NCBI GenBank assembly: GCA_003156805.1
Contig: PMHV01000059.1
Span: 254,896-318,895, forward strand
DNA from: Acidobacteriaceae bacterium
GTDB taxonomy: Bacteria > Acidobacteriota > Terriglobia > Terriglobales > Acidobacteriaceae
Length of the DNA: 64,000 bases
Direction: 5' to 3'
Shown: positions 30,728 through 39,448 of the stretch, piece by piece
How positions within the stretch are numbered: position 1 is the stretch's first letter
How the letters are laid out: the number at the start of each line of letters is the position of its first letter
Program-made: the position numbers and the translations under genes
The notes under the pieces: generated by a model
What the model was told of the DNA's origin: nothing
Databases searched by the model: none
The model's input: the letters and a program-made list of their open reading frames with translations, nothing else

Positions 30728-31603
30728 ATGGACATCTACGAACAAATCGTACAGCTCCGCCGCGAGGGACGGCGCGGCGCGGTGGCTACGATTGTGAACG
30801 TGCGCGGTTCGATCCCTTCGTTTCGCACCGCCAAGATGCTGGTTCGCGATGACGGCTCCATCGTCGGAACCATCGGAGGAGGCTGCGTTGAGGCGGATGT
30901 GTGGCAGGCGGCACGTGAAGTGATGGAGTCGGAAAAGCCGCGCACCCTCACTTTCGACCTCAATCAGGATCCCAAGTACGACACTGGCCTGGTTTGCGGG
31001 GGCACGCTAGAAGTTTTCATCGAGCCGGTCTTGCCTCCAGCGTTGCTTTATGTATTTGGCGCAGGCCACGTAGCGATAAACCTTTGCCAGACTGCAAACA
31101 ATGCCGGATTCGACGTGATCGTGGCCGATGACCGCTCCTCCTACGCCACCAAAGAACGCTTTCCCGGAGCCCGCGAAGTTCACGCGCTCGATTTCGATGA
31201 GGCGACGCAGAAGCTCGACCCCAACGAGTCGTCCTACATTGTGATCGTCACCCGTGGCCATCGCGACGATATGCGGGTTTTACGCTGGGCCGTGCAAACG
31301 CCCGCCCGTTACATTGGCATGATCGGCTCCAAGCGCAAGGTGATCGAAATCTTCAAGACGCTGCAGCAGGAAGGTCTGCCGGCGCGGCTGTTCGAACGTG
31401 TCCATGCTCCCGTCGGACTCGATATCGGCGCCATAACGCCGGAAGAAATCGCCGTCGCCATTACCGCCGAACTGATCGCGGTGCGGCGCAACGCGGCCTC
31501 AAACCTTCCACACATGAGTTGGTTCAAAGGCGCGCAACGTGAGCCAAGCCGAGATTCAGAGCCTGCAAGCGAGCCATTGGAAGACGGCGAACGCAACCGC
31601 TGA
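30728..31603 (+). CDS. XdhC/CoxI-family molybdoenzyme maturation factor
   Basis: A 291-residue protein of the XdhC family, which inserts sulfurated molybdenum cofactor into xanthine dehydrogenase-like enzymes. N-terminal XdhC/CoxI motif: ATIVNVRGSIPSFRTAKMLV, GTIGGGCVEADVWQAA and GLVCGGTLEVFIEP with a conserved Cys. The C-terminal NAD-binding domain contains YVFGAGHVAINLCQTANNAG and YIGMIGSKRKVIEIF. The next gene encodes a MobA-like nucleotidyltransferase, in keeping with molybdenum-cofactor work, but no molybdoenzyme subunits are in the window. Confidence 0.92.
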   Translation: MDIYEQIVQLRREGRRGAVATIVNVRGSIPSFRTAKMLVRDDGSIVGTIGGGCVEADVWQAAREVMESEKPRTLTFDLNQDPKYDTGLVCGGTLEVFIEPVLPPALLYVFGAGHVAINLCQTANNAGFDVIVADDRSSYATKERFPGAREVHALDFDEATQKLDPNESSYIVIVTRGHRDDMRVLRWAVQTPARYIGMIGSKRKVIEIFKTLQQEGLPARLFERVHAPVGLDIGAITPEEIAVAITAELIAVRRNAASNLPHMSWFKGAQREPSRDSEPASEPLEDGERNR

Positions 31604-31697
31604 ATTTCTGGAATTTTCAGTTTCCGATTGCCAATTGCACCGTCGTAGTTTCCAATCGTGAGTAGATAGAAAGTCGGGACAGTCTGTCCCATCATCC

Positions 31698-32333
31698 ATG
31701 ACTCGTGCCCCCAGCTTCGCTGCAGTCATCCTCGCCGCCGGCGAGTCGTCGCGCATGGGCGTGGATAAAGCTCTCCTGCCTTGGCCTCCGGCTACAGGGG
31801 GACGGGCTCCGGGGCAAGATACGTTCCTCTCGGCCGCAATCCGCTCACTTTCGCTTTCCACCGATTTCATTCTGGTGGTGGTGGGAAAAAACGAATCGGT
31901 GCTTGCGCCTGTGGTCTACGCGCGTGGCGCATCGCTCGTCGTCAATCCCGATCCCGGCCGAGGCCAGTTCAGCTCTCTGCAAGTCGGCTTGCAGGAGGTT
32001 CTCAATCGGGGCCGTGATGCCGCCATCGTCACTTTGATCGACCGCCCTCCAGTGAGCACCGCGACCGTCCAGACATTGCACGATGCCTTCCAATCCGCCG
32101 GCGAAAACATCTGGGCCGTTGTCCCCGAATACTCCGGCGAGCATGGACACCCCTACATCGTGGGCCGCGAAATGATCGGAGCCTTCCTTCAGGCTCCGTC
32201 CAGTTCGAGCGCGCGCGACATCGAACACCTGCATCAGGAACGCATCGAATACGTCGCCATCGACGATCCTTTCGTGGCCCTTAACATCAACACGCCTGGG
32301 GAGTACGGCAATCTGACGGCGCGGTCTGATTGA
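31698..32333 (+). CDS. MobA-like nucleotidyltransferase (MocA type)
   Basis: A 211-residue cytidylyl/guanylyltransferase-fold protein. FAAVILAAGESSRMGVDKAL is the nucleotide-binding signature, followed by ILVVVGKNESVLA, PDPGRGQFSSLQVGLQEVL and VTLIDRPPVSTATVQTL, where the Asp binds Mg-NTP. GEHGHPYIVGREMIGAFL fits the MocA branch, which makes molybdopterin cytosine dinucleotide for xanthine-dehydrogenase-type enzymes. Directly downstream of xdhC (95 bases), so the pair is likely dedicated to such a molybdoenzyme elsewhere in the genome. Confidence 0.88.
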   Translation: MTRAPSFAAVILAAGESSRMGVDKALLPWPPATGGRAPGQDTFLSAAIRSLSLSTDFILVVVGKNESVLAPVVYARGASLVVNPDPGRGQFSSLQVGLQEVLNRGRDAAIVTLIDRPPVSTATVQTLHDAFQSAGENIWAVVPEYSGEHGHPYIVGREMIGAFLQAPSSSSARDIEHLHQERIEYVAIDDPFVALNINTPGEYGNLTARSD

Positions 32334-32361
32334 GAGTGCGTGACGAGATTTCTCACTCCTG

Positions 32362-33054
32362 ATGCACAGTTTTCTCGAGACCGTCCTTCGCCTTGAACCC
32401 CGCGTCGCTGCCTTTGACTGTGACGGAACACTGTGGTCGGGCGATGCCGGCGTAAGTTTCTTCGATTGGGAGATCGAACGAGGCTTTGTCTCCGCCGAAG
32501 TGGGGCGCTCTATGCGAGCTCGCTACGCCGACTACAAAGCCGGCAATGTCAGCGAAGAGGAAATGTGCGGCGAGATGGTCACCATGCACAAAGGCATGTC
32601 GGAGTCTGTGCTGATCAGCGCTGCCGGTGAGTTTGAAGAGCATTCGTTTCCCGGTCCGATTTTTCCCGAGATGCTGGAACTGGTTCGCCTGCTGCAGCAA
32701 AGCGATTGCGAAGTGTGGGCAGTTTCTTCGTCGAACGAATGGGTGATACGCGCCGCGATGAAGCAATTTGGGATTGCGGAGAATCGCATTCTCGCTGCAG
32801 CTGTCGAGATCGAAAACGGCATCATTACCGATCGGCTGGTTCGTGTGCCCTCTGGCCCGGGCAAACCGAAGGCATTGCGGGATGCGGCAGAGAAAGAAAT
32901 CGACGCTGCATTCGGCAATTCGCGCTGGGACATCGAAATGCTGGCGATGGCTGCGCACGCCTTCGCGGTGAATCCGAATCCTGATCTTGAACAGATAGCC
33001 CGCCAGCGTGGTTGGACGATTTATTTTCCCGAGAACATGCGATCCCGTCGATGA
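32362..33054 (+). CDS. HAD-superfamily phosphatase (SerB-like)
   Basis: A 230-residue HAD phosphatase of the phosphoserine phosphatase type. Motif I is AAFDCDGTLWSGDAGVSFFD with the two Asp residues, motif II WAVSSSNEWVI, motif III GKPKALRD with Lys, and motif IV GNSRWDIEMLAMA. The helical cap holds MRARYADYKAGNVSEEEMCG. Motif IV reads GNSRWD instead of GDS..D, a mild change of a metal-binding position. Substrate uncertain; phosphoserine is possible. ATG start 28 bases after the mocA-like gene, same strand. Confidence 0.87.
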   Translation: MHSFLETVLRLEPRVAAFDCDGTLWSGDAGVSFFDWEIERGFVSAEVGRSMRARYADYKAGNVSEEEMCGEMVTMHKGMSESVLISAAGEFEEHSFPGPIFPEMLELVRLLQQSDCEVWAVSSSNEWVIRAAMKQFGIAENRILAAAVEIENGIITDRLVRVPSGPGKPKALRDAAEKEIDAAFGNSRWDIEMLAMAAHAFAVNPNPDLEQIARQRGWTIYFPENMRSRR

Positions 33055-33092
33055 GTCCGCGCCAGGCGCGCGGCCCGCTACAATGGGATGGC

Positions 33093-33452
33093 ATGTACTC
33101 CGAGCGATTGCTCGATCACTTTCAGAATCCGCGTAATGCGGGAGAAATTGCCGGCGCCGATGCCGCCGTAGAAATCGAAAACCCGGCTTGTGGCGATCTG
33201 CTGCGGCTCACTTTGAAGGTAGATGGGCGGCGCATTTCCGAGGCGCGATTCAAAGCGAAAGGCTGCGTTGCCAGCATCGCTTGCGCTTCGGCGATGACGG
33301 AACACGTCGTGGGAAAGACGCTGAACGAAGCTGGGAAACTGCAGCGCCAGGATGTGATCGCCGCTGTCGGCGGACTGCCGCAGGCCTCCACACACGCGGC
33401 CCAGTTAGCCATCGATGCGTTGTCGGCGGCGTTGAAGCTGGTGCGCGAGTAG
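33093..33452 (+). CDS. IscU/NifU-N-like Fe-S scaffold protein
   Basis: A 119-residue scaffold-like protein. ATG at 33093 (MYSERLLDHFQNPRNAGEIA) is preferred over an in-frame ATG at 33012 because YSERLLDHFQNPRN is the family start. Ligand cysteines: IENPACGDLLRLTL (first) and FKAKGCVASIACASAMTEHV (second, with an extra Cys). The third IscU Cys, expected near the C-terminus, is missing (LPQASTHAAQLAIDAL), as in some stand-alone SufU/IscU relatives. A TACAAT-like box lies close upstream. It may provide clusters, or be a vestigial scaffold. Confidence 0.88.
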   Translation: MYSERLLDHFQNPRNAGEIAGADAAVEIENPACGDLLRLTLKVDGRRISEARFKAKGCVASIACASAMTEHVVGKTLNEAGKLQRQDVIAAVGGLPQASTHAAQLAIDALSAALKLVRE

Positions 33453-33474
33453 TTTCAATGCCAAGCCGAGTCTT

Positions 33475-34317
33475 ATGAGCTCCTCTCACTTACCGCGCCG
33501 CATCGCCTGTCTGCAGCCGAGTGCCACGGTTGTGCTTGCGGCTCTCGGCGAACTGGATCGCGTGGTCGCATGCACAAAGTATTGTGCCGACGTTGTTCCC
33601 GAGGTCACCGCCAAACCGCGAACCATTCTTCACGACTCGTGGACCGCCGCTGCCGGCGAAATCATCGCAACTCACCCTGACCTCGTCGTTGCATCCGTGC
33701 CCTATCAGGAACAGGCTGTCAGCGAAATTCTCAAGTCCGGCGCGCGTTTTCTGGGCCTCGCGCCCAGGGCTCTGGCTGATATATACGCCGATATCGCGAT
33801 CATCGCCGGCGCAGTGGGAGCTTCCGAACGCGGTGAGCGAGTGATTGAGCACATGCAGCGTCGAATCGAAGAAATCCGAGCCTGCAGCTTGGGCCGGGCA
33901 CGTGCACGGGTTTTCTGCGAAGAGTGGGGCAAGCCGCTCATTGCCTCTCAACCCTGGGTCGCCGAGTTGGTTGACGCCGCTGGCGGCGATTTTGTGGGTG
34001 AGCCGGGCCGCCAGATCACAGCCGAAGAGGTAATTCGCTTCGACCCCGAGGTTCTAGTTGCCGCCTGGTGCGGAGCCGGCGACAGAGTTCCACTGGAAAA
34101 AATCATCGAGGCTCGCCACTGGCAAGATATCGCCGCGGTTCGAAACGGGCGGGTTTTCTGTATTCGCGATGAATACCTCAACACCCCCGCTCCCACGCTG
34201 CTGCGGGGCTTGGATGCCCTGGCCCATGCCATTCACCCGGACCAGTTTGCGCGGGTGGAAGGTATCCGCCAGATTACCAGCGTGCATTCTTCTTTGGCTG
34301 GGAATATCCAAGTCTGA
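33475..34317 (+). CDS. BtuF-like binding protein without signal peptide
   Basis: A 280-residue helical-backbone binding protein of the cobalamin/iron-siderophore class (BtuF, FhuD-like). The N-terminus MSSSHLPRRIACLQPSATVV lacks any signal peptide, so it is predicted to be cytoplasmic. Fold landmarks: IACLQPSATVVLAALGELDR, HPDLVVASVPYQEQAVSE, YADIAIIAGAVG and NGRVFCIRDEYLNTPAPTLL. No ABC transporter genes adjoin. It could be a ligand carrier or sensor. It sits 22 bases after the Fe-S scaffold gene and 15 before the GAF gene in a likely operon. Confidence 0.82.
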   Translation: MSSSHLPRRIACLQPSATVVLAALGELDRVVACTKYCADVVPEVTAKPRTILHDSWTAAAGEIIATHPDLVVASVPYQEQAVSEILKSGARFLGLAPRALADIYADIAIIAGAVGASERGERVIEHMQRRIEEIRACSLGRARARVFCEEWGKPLIASQPWVAELVDAAGGDFVGEPGRQITAEEVIRFDPEVLVAAWCGAGDRVPLEKIIEARHWQDIAAVRNGRVFCIRDEYLNTPAPTLLRGLDALAHAIHPDQFARVEGIRQITSVHSSLAGNIQV

Positions 34318-34332
34318 GTTAAGATTTCTGTC

Positions 34333-34818
34333 ATGCCCGTCGCAACCCGAATCGAGGAAGTTCACAAGGAGATGACCGCGCTGGCGGAGGCTGCGCCCAC
34401 CAGCCAAGACCTGATGCATGGCGTGTGCAAGCTGCTGCACGAGCGCATGCTCAAGTACAACTGGGTGGGCTTTTACATGCTTGAGCCTGGCGCCCGGCCC
34501 CCGATGCTTGTTCTGGGAGCTTTTCTGGGTGCTATGACGCCGCATACGCGCATCCCGCTCAACCAAGGCATTTGTGGCGCCGCTGCCTCCAGCGGACAGA
34601 CCATCGTGGTGGACGACGTCTCCAAGGATCCGCGTTACCTCGCCTGCTCGCTTGAAACCAAGTCCGAGATCGTGGTCCCCGTTTTTGTGAAGGGCAGAGT
34701 AGTCGGGGAACTCGATATCGACAGCCACTTCTGCGCCGCTTTCGCCGTCGAAGATCAGCAACTGGTGCAGTACTGCGCGATGCTCGTGGGCAGAAAACTG
34801 GAAAAATCCATTCGATGA
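34333..34818 (+). CDS. GAF-domain protein, fRMsr-like
   Basis: A 161-residue single GAF domain. WVGFYMLEPGARPPMLVLGA, FLGAMTPHTRIPLNQGICGA and AASSGQTIVVDDVSKDPRYL followed by ACSLETKSEIVVPVFVKGRV closely follow free methionine-R-sulfoxide reductases. Two family Cys positions are kept (GICGAAA and YLACS). The third Cys of the E. coli enzyme is not at its usual place, so activity is likely but not certain. Would reduce free methionine sulfoxide in the cytoplasm. ATG start; same strand as neighbours. Confidence 0.82.
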   Translation: MPVATRIEEVHKEMTALAEAAPTSQDLMHGVCKLLHERMLKYNWVGFYMLEPGARPPMLVLGAFLGAMTPHTRIPLNQGICGAAASSGQTIVVDDVSKDPRYLACSLETKSEIVVPVFVKGRVVGELDIDSHFCAAFAVEDQQLVQYCAMLVGRKLEKSIR

Positions 34819-34926
34819 GCGTCGAACCGGGACCGGTGTGCTCTACTGGCGTGGGGCTATTCGCCTTCACCTTTAGCGGCTGCGTGGACCGTGGCCAGCG
34901 CTCTTCGTAGTTAGTCCCTCGAACCC

Positions 34927-35319
34927 ATGAAACGCGTGGTCGCAGCCCTGATCGAGAAAGACGGCAAGCTGCTGGTGTGTCAGCGGACGCGCCATCAAAC
35001 CATGCCGCTAAAATGGGAGTTTCCCGGAGGGAAAATCGAAGAGGGCGAGCAGCCGTCCGCCGCGCTGCGCCGCGAACTGGAAGAAGAGCTAGGGATTCGG
35101 GCCAAGATCGGCGATCGGGTCGCGCATTTGCAGCACCGATATCCGAATGGCGCGACGGTGGAGCTTAGTTTTTTTGTCGTCCGCGAGTACGAGGGGCCGA
35201 TGGAGAATCGCATCTTTCGCGACGTGCAGTGGTCGGAGCCGAAGAACCTTCCTGCCTACGATTTCCTCGAAGCGGACCTCGCTCTGGTCGAGGACTTGGC
35301 TGCAGGCAAGCTGCTCTAG
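34927..35319 (+). CDS. mutT: MutT-family Nudix hydrolase
   Basis: A 130-residue Nudix pyrophosphatase resembling 8-oxo-dGTP diphosphatase. The Nudix box GGKIEEGEQPSAALRRELEE with ELGI is complete (Gly, Glu, REL-EE). VAALIEKDGKLLVCQRTRHQ and MPLKWEFPGG are the standard MutT strands. It probably cleans oxidised nucleotides; related enzymes act on other NDP-X substrates. Follows the GAF gene by 108 bases on the same strand and closes the run. Confidence 0.9.
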   Translation: MKRVVAALIEKDGKLLVCQRTRHQTMPLKWEFPGGKIEEGEQPSAALRRELEEELGIRAKIGDRVAHLQHRYPNGATVELSFFVVREYEGPMENRIFRDVQWSEPKNLPAYDFLEADLALVEDLAAGKLL

Positions 35320-35419
35320 CATAGGCTTCCGGACTTATTTCAGGGTCCGGACTTGGTCGAACAGGGTCTGGACTGGAATCTGAAGTCGAAAGTCTGACGC
35401 CTGTATCATTCTGCTTTCC

Positions 35420-36676
35420 TCATCCCGCTCTTAACGTCCAGAACCATGCTGCGGTCAAGCCGACCATGAGCACGGTGGTCGTCCACGCCACGAAGTTGAA
35501 GAATCGCGTGTTCACGTATTCGCCCATCAGCTCCTTCTTGTTGATCAAGAGCAACATGAAGATGAGGACAAACGGCAACACGATGCCATTCACCACCTGG
35601 GACCAGAGCACGATCCGGACCAGCGGCAAACCGGGCAGCAGAACCAATGCGGCTCCGGCTGCAATGAGCAGCGTATAGAGCCAGTAGAAGACCGGCGCTT
35701 CGTTGAATTTCATGCCCACGCCGGATTCGAATCCCAGACCTTCGCACACCGTGTAGGCCGTGGAAAGGGGCAAAATCGACGCCGCGAACAGCGAGGCATT
35801 GAATAGTCCAACCGCAAAAAGGATGTACGCATATTGGCCGGCCAGCGGTTTCAGCGCCTGTGCCGCATCTGCGGCGTACTTGATGTCGCGGAAGCCGTGT
35901 ACATAAAGCGTGGCCGCGCAGGCCACAATAATGAACCATGCCACCACGTCGGTAAAGATGCAGCCCGTCACCACATCCAGCCGCGAAGCTTTATATCCCC
36001 GCTTGGTGACACCCTTCTCCACAATCGAGGATTGCAGATAGAACTGCATCCACGGGGCAATCGTCGTGCCTACGACCCCGATCACCATGAACAAGTACGC
36101 CTGGTCGCGGAATGAGCTCAGAGGCGGGGGCTTGATGGTAGCGATGGACGCTTGAATCCATGCGGGTTTTGCCAGGACTCCCGCGAGAATATAGGTGACG
36201 TAAAAGAAGGATGCCGCGAGGAACACCTTCTCGACGCTCTTGTATCGCCCCTTCACCACAATCAACCAAACGATGACCGCGCACACTGGCACCGTGGCAT
36301 AGCGCGAGAAGCCGAACAATTCGAGGCTGGTGGCGATGCCGATGAACTCGGTTACCACGTTGCCGAAGTTGGTGAGGAGAATGCCAATCATCATCAGGAA
36401 CGTGATGCGCAGGCCGAATTCCTCGCGGATCAAATCGCTCAGGCCTTTGCCGGTCACCGCGCCCATGCGGGCGCACATCTCCTGCACCACGATCAGCGAC
36501 AGCGTGACCGGGATCATGGTCCATAGCAGAAGGTGTCCGAATTGAGCCCCGGCTTGGGAATAGACGAGGATGCCGCCGGCGTCGTTGTCGACGTTGGCGG
36601 TGATGAATCCCGGCCCGACCACGGCAAAAAACAGCAGGATCCGGATCTTCCAGCTTTTTAGGAATCTCATGCGCAC
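35420..36676 (-). CDS. NRAMP-family transporter with altered metal motifs
   Basis: A 418-residue divalent-metal transporter of the NRAMP/SLC11 fold with about eleven helices. The family frame is clear (GPGFITANVDNDAGGILVYS, QAGAQFGHLLLW; later GVVGTTIAPWMQFYLQSS). Aligned to MntH, the TM1 motif DPGN reads DAGG, and the TM6 motif MPH reads APW, so the Met and Asn metal ligands are lost. Such changes occur in NRAMP relatives that move Mg2+ or other ions, so Mn2+/Fe2+ specificity should not be assumed. ATG start at 36676; divergent from lspA. Confidence 0.88.
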   Translation of the reverse strand: MRMRFLKSWKIRILLFFAVVGPGFITANVDNDAGGILVYSQAGAQFGHLLLWTMIPVTLSLIVVQEMCARMGAVTGKGLSDLIREEFGLRITFLMMIGILLTNFGNVVTEFIGIATSLELFGFSRYATVPVCAVIVWLIVVKGRYKSVEKVFLAASFFYVTYILAGVLAKPAWIQASIATIKPPPLSSFRDQAYLFMVIGVVGTTIAPWMQFYLQSSIVEKGVTKRGYKASRLDVVTGCIFTDVVAWFIIVACAATLYVHGFRDIKYAADAAQALKPLAGQYAYILFAVGLFNASLFAASILPLSTAYTVCEGLGFESGVGMKFNEAPVFYWLYTLLIAAGAALVLLPGLPLVRIVLWSQVVNGIVLPFVLIFMLLLINKKELMGEYVNTRFFNFVAWTTTVLMVGLTAAWFWTLRAG

Positions 36677-36869
36677 ATTTCGCCGGCATGGAAATCAAAC
36701 AAATCCTCAGGAGCCGCACCAGCATAAACGGCAGCCTTGCCGACAGCCAAACAAAAAATGAAAGCGGAAAAAAAAATCCAAGAATCGACAGGCTTTCCGG
36801 CGGCGAAGCGACCGGCTTGCCATGAGTGGCGGGAAACTCGTTTAAGATGTTTGCAGGCCAAAACCACGA

Positions 36870-37394
36870 ATGACCAAGAACTCGGCGCGCACACTCCATC
36901 TCTTTATCGCCTTTATCGTGGTCGTGCTTGACCGCTGGACGAAGCACATGGCGGCCCAGCGGATCGCTCTGTACGCCCACATCCAGATTATTCCGGGCTT
37001 CTTCCGCCTGACTCATACCGAGAATACCGGCGCTGCCTTCAGCCTGTTCGCCGACTCGCCCGCTCCCTGGAAGACCGCGATGCTGATTGGCTTTTCCGTG
37101 GTGGCGCTGATCGTGGTCTCGATTCTCCTTTGGACGGACAACCACCCGCACTCGGTGACGGGTGTTGGTTTGTCGCTCATCATGGGAGGAGCCTTGGGCA
37201 ACCTGTGGGATCGGCTTACGAGCGGACGCGTGGTGGACTTTCTTCTGTTTTATGTGAAGCGGCACCAGTGGCCGGTGTTCAACCTCGCCGATAGCGCGAT
37301 CGTTCTCGGCGCGGGCTTACTCGTGCTGGAAATCCTCTTTCGTAAAACCCACGCCTCCGATGACGGGGTCGCCCCCGATCGGCGGCAGGACTAG
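36870..37394 (+). CDS. lspA: lipoprotein signal peptidase (signal peptidase II)
   Basis: A 174-residue inner-membrane aspartic protease that cuts signal peptides of prolipoproteins. Four hydrophobic helices. Catalytic region: GGALGNLWDRLTSGRVVDFL and VFNLADSAIVLGAGLLVLEI carry the two active-site Asp residues; ENTGAAFSLF and VVLDRWTKHMA are conserved elsewhere. Length is normal. The C-terminus is charged (HASDDGVAPDRRQD). ATG start; divergent from the NRAMP gene across 190 bases. Confidence 0.95.
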   Translation: MTKNSARTLHLFIAFIVVVLDRWTKHMAAQRIALYAHIQIIPGFFRLTHTENTGAAFSLFADSPAPWKTAMLIGFSVVALIVVSILLWTDNHPHSVTGVGLSLIMGGALGNLWDRLTSGRVVDFLLFYVKRHQWPVFNLADSAIVLGAGLLVLEILFRKTHASDDGVAPDRRQD

Positions 37395-37454
37395 AAACCG
37401 AAAGTCTTCTGGGTGTGCAATGAGTTGCATATCTTCGTGTGCAACCCCAGTTAT

Positions 37455-37464
37455 TTACATGTAA
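37455..37464. promoter_or_regulatory. palindrome TTACATGTAA, possible operator
   Basis: A perfect 10-bp palindrome about 110 bases before the large secreted-protein start, inside AT-rich DNA. Also near 37413-37441, TGCAA, TTGCA and TGCAA stand in series and could form alternative hairpins. Function is only inferred from position. Confidence 0.3.
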
Positions 37465-37571
37465 GTAATTGAATTTGAAGGACATGGCACTAACGGGCCA
37501 TGGAAGCTGAAGTGCCCTTTCGATATACAAGGAACAGGGGCGATCCGTTTTTCTGGAGTGAAACGAGGACT

Positions 37572-39368
37572 ATGAGAAACTTCCGATTCTATTTCGGGAT
37601 ACCGACTTTGCTTTTACTGGCCGCGTCGGCATCTATGGCGCAGAACAACTGCAGCGCGGTTCCACCGACGGGAACCTGCACTGCGGCGACGGCACCGAGT
37701 CAAGCCTGGTGCGCCGGGAACAATTCCTCTAGCTCGTGCCCGGGAGGGACTTCATGGGTGGGATTCGATCTCTCGTCACCCGCCACCGGCTCGTGGACAG
37801 GACAGTTCGAGGGCCTGGACGCAAGCAGCATTCTCGCGGGTGGAAAAACGCCTCGTCCGCAGGCCGATCCAAATGGTGCGGTCGGTCCCACCAATTCGGC
37901 AGGCGTGGGCCAATATCTGGAATTTGCCGGCAACTATGTGCAGGCCTTTGACCGCGCCACCGGCAACGGGATCTTCAGCAATCAGCGCAAGAGCGGCGCC
38001 ACTCCGCAGTGGATTGCTACTTTGTTCGAACCCTCGGGTAAGACTTACTGCAGCAATCCCTCGCTCGATGGCATTGCGTCCTACGACCGGATTGATGACG
38101 TGTTTGTGCTGGGCAACATCTTCGACCCCAGTGGAAGCGGGCCTTATTACTATTGCATCGGAGTCAGCGCTCCCACCGGAACCCTCCCGGCGAGCAATCT
38201 GCAGGGCGCCAGCTACGAAAGCAACTGGAACGTCTATGCCTACAACATTACTCCGGCGTTGCCGCTGAATCCGGAAGGCAAATCATATTTCCCGGACTAC
38301 GCGCGGTTTGGCACCTGGTCCGATGGTTTCTACGTCTCCTGGGATCTGGAGGATGCAAGCAACAAATACGATATTGTGGGCTTCGAAGTTTGTCAGTTGG
38401 ACAAGGCCGACATTATTGAGGGTCTGTCTTCGAAGGCTCCTGTTTGTTACACCTACATTCCCGGTTACGCTGGCGGCACTGGGGGAACGGACACCAGCCT
38501 GATCCATACACTGTTGCCGGCTGATTTCGAAGGCAACGAGGCGATTCCTTCGACTACGGCTGGAGAATATTTCCTGGCTCTCGTGAATCCGAGCAATACT
38601 GGCACCAACAGCCAGTGCACCGTCGCTCCTTGTACCTCGAGCCAGTTGGCGTTTTGGACCTGGTCGGGTTTCACCACAGGAGCGGGACCGACCTTGATCA
38701 ATCTCTCCAAGGCGTACACTCCGGGTTGCTACAACCTGACCAAACCGTATAACACCTACTGCATCCCCGAGCCCTACGGCGGCGACGTCGATGGACTGGG
38801 AGACCGTCTGATGTATCGTCTGGCCTATCGTTACCTGCCCGCGGAGTCAAACGGTGAGTATCTGGCGGTGACACACACGGTGCAGGAGAACACTTCGACT
38901 CACCGCACGGGAATTCGTTATTACAAGATTCTGGCCGGAAGTGCGCCGTCCGTCGCAGTTACCGGGGATATTCAAGATACTACCGATAAGAATTTTCTCT
39001 CTATGCCCAGCGTCGCTATGGACGAGGACGGCGACCTTGGCATTACCTACACTTCCACCGGGAGCACCAAACATGAAAGCGTGAGCAACTACGACCCTTC
39101 GCCCTTCTTCGTCACGGTAGATTCCCTGGGAAATCAGGGTTTGCCGGTGGCGATTCTGAGTAACAGCGGGGCCAGCGGACAGGATGAGACGGACGACTCC
39201 TGGGGCGAATATGTGAGCGTGTCGGCCGATCCAAATGATGACCTCACATTCTGGGCCGTGGATGAGTACATGAACGGAAACCAGACTGCAAATTGCAACG
39301 GCAGCGTCGGTAGCGGCTGCACGTGGGCGAGCCGCGTGCATACTTGCCAGAAGGGTTCGGGCTGTTAG
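37572..39368 (+). CDS. large exported protein, unknown function
   Basis: A 598-residue secreted protein. The ATG at 37572 follows GAGGAC at four-base spacing and opens a signal peptide (MRNFRFYFGIPTLLLLAASA, cleavage near MAQNN). The mature chain is rich in Gly, Ser, Thr, Asp and has several Cys likely forming disulfides (CSAVPPTGTCTAATAPSQ near its start). Patterns such as DPNGAVGPTN, YVSVSADPNDDLTFWAVDEY and SMPSVAMDEDGDLGITYTST suggest a beta-propeller-like surface protein. I cannot assign a function or enzyme class. It has its own promoter region and converges on the TlpA-like gene. Confidence 0.8.
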   Translation: MRNFRFYFGIPTLLLLAASASMAQNNCSAVPPTGTCTAATAPSQAWCAGNNSSSSCPGGTSWVGFDLSSPATGSWTGQFEGLDASSILAGGKTPRPQADPNGAVGPTNSAGVGQYLEFAGNYVQAFDRATGNGIFSNQRKSGATPQWIATLFEPSGKTYCSNPSLDGIASYDRIDDVFVLGNIFDPSGSGPYYYCIGVSAPTGTLPASNLQGASYESNWNVYAYNITPALPLNPEGKSYFPDYARFGTWSDGFYVSWDLEDASNKYDIVGFEVCQLDKADIIEGLSSKAPVCYTYIPGYAGGTGGTDTSLIHTLLPADFEGNEAIPSTTAGEYFLALVNPSNTGTNSQCTVAPCTSSQLAFWTWSGFTTGAGPTLINLSKAYTPGCYNLTKPYNTYCIPEPYGGDVDGLGDRLMYRLAYRYLPAESNGEYLAVTHTVQENTSTHRTGIRYYKILAGSAPSVAVTGDIQDTTDKNFLSMPSVAMDEDGDLGITYTSTGSTKHESVSNYDPSPFFVTVDSLGNQGLPVAILSNSGASGQDETDDSWGEYVSVSADPNDDLTFWAVDEYMNGNQTANCNGSVGSGCTWASRVHTCQKGSGC

Positions 39369-39420
39369 TAGCGCATGGTACCCGCTGCGGCGATTGTTCT
39401 AGATGACCTGTTCTACAGCG

Positions 39421-39438
39421 CCGCAGCCGGGGCTGCGG
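39421..39438. terminator. GC-rich hairpin between convergent genes
   Basis: CCGCAGCC (39421-39428), GG, GGCTGCGG (39431-39438): eight perfect pairs with a two-base spacer, between convergent stop codons of the large secreted-protein gene and the TlpA-like gene. No T-tract, so a rho-independent role is doubtful. Confidence 0.35.
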
Positions 39439-39448
39439 GCGGACGTTT

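Noticed and set aside
36677..36869. Leader between NRAMP and lspA examined as a metal riboswitch
   Set aside because: No conserved core of the M-box, manganese (yybP-ykoY) or cyclic-di-GMP classes could be matched; only loose hairpins.
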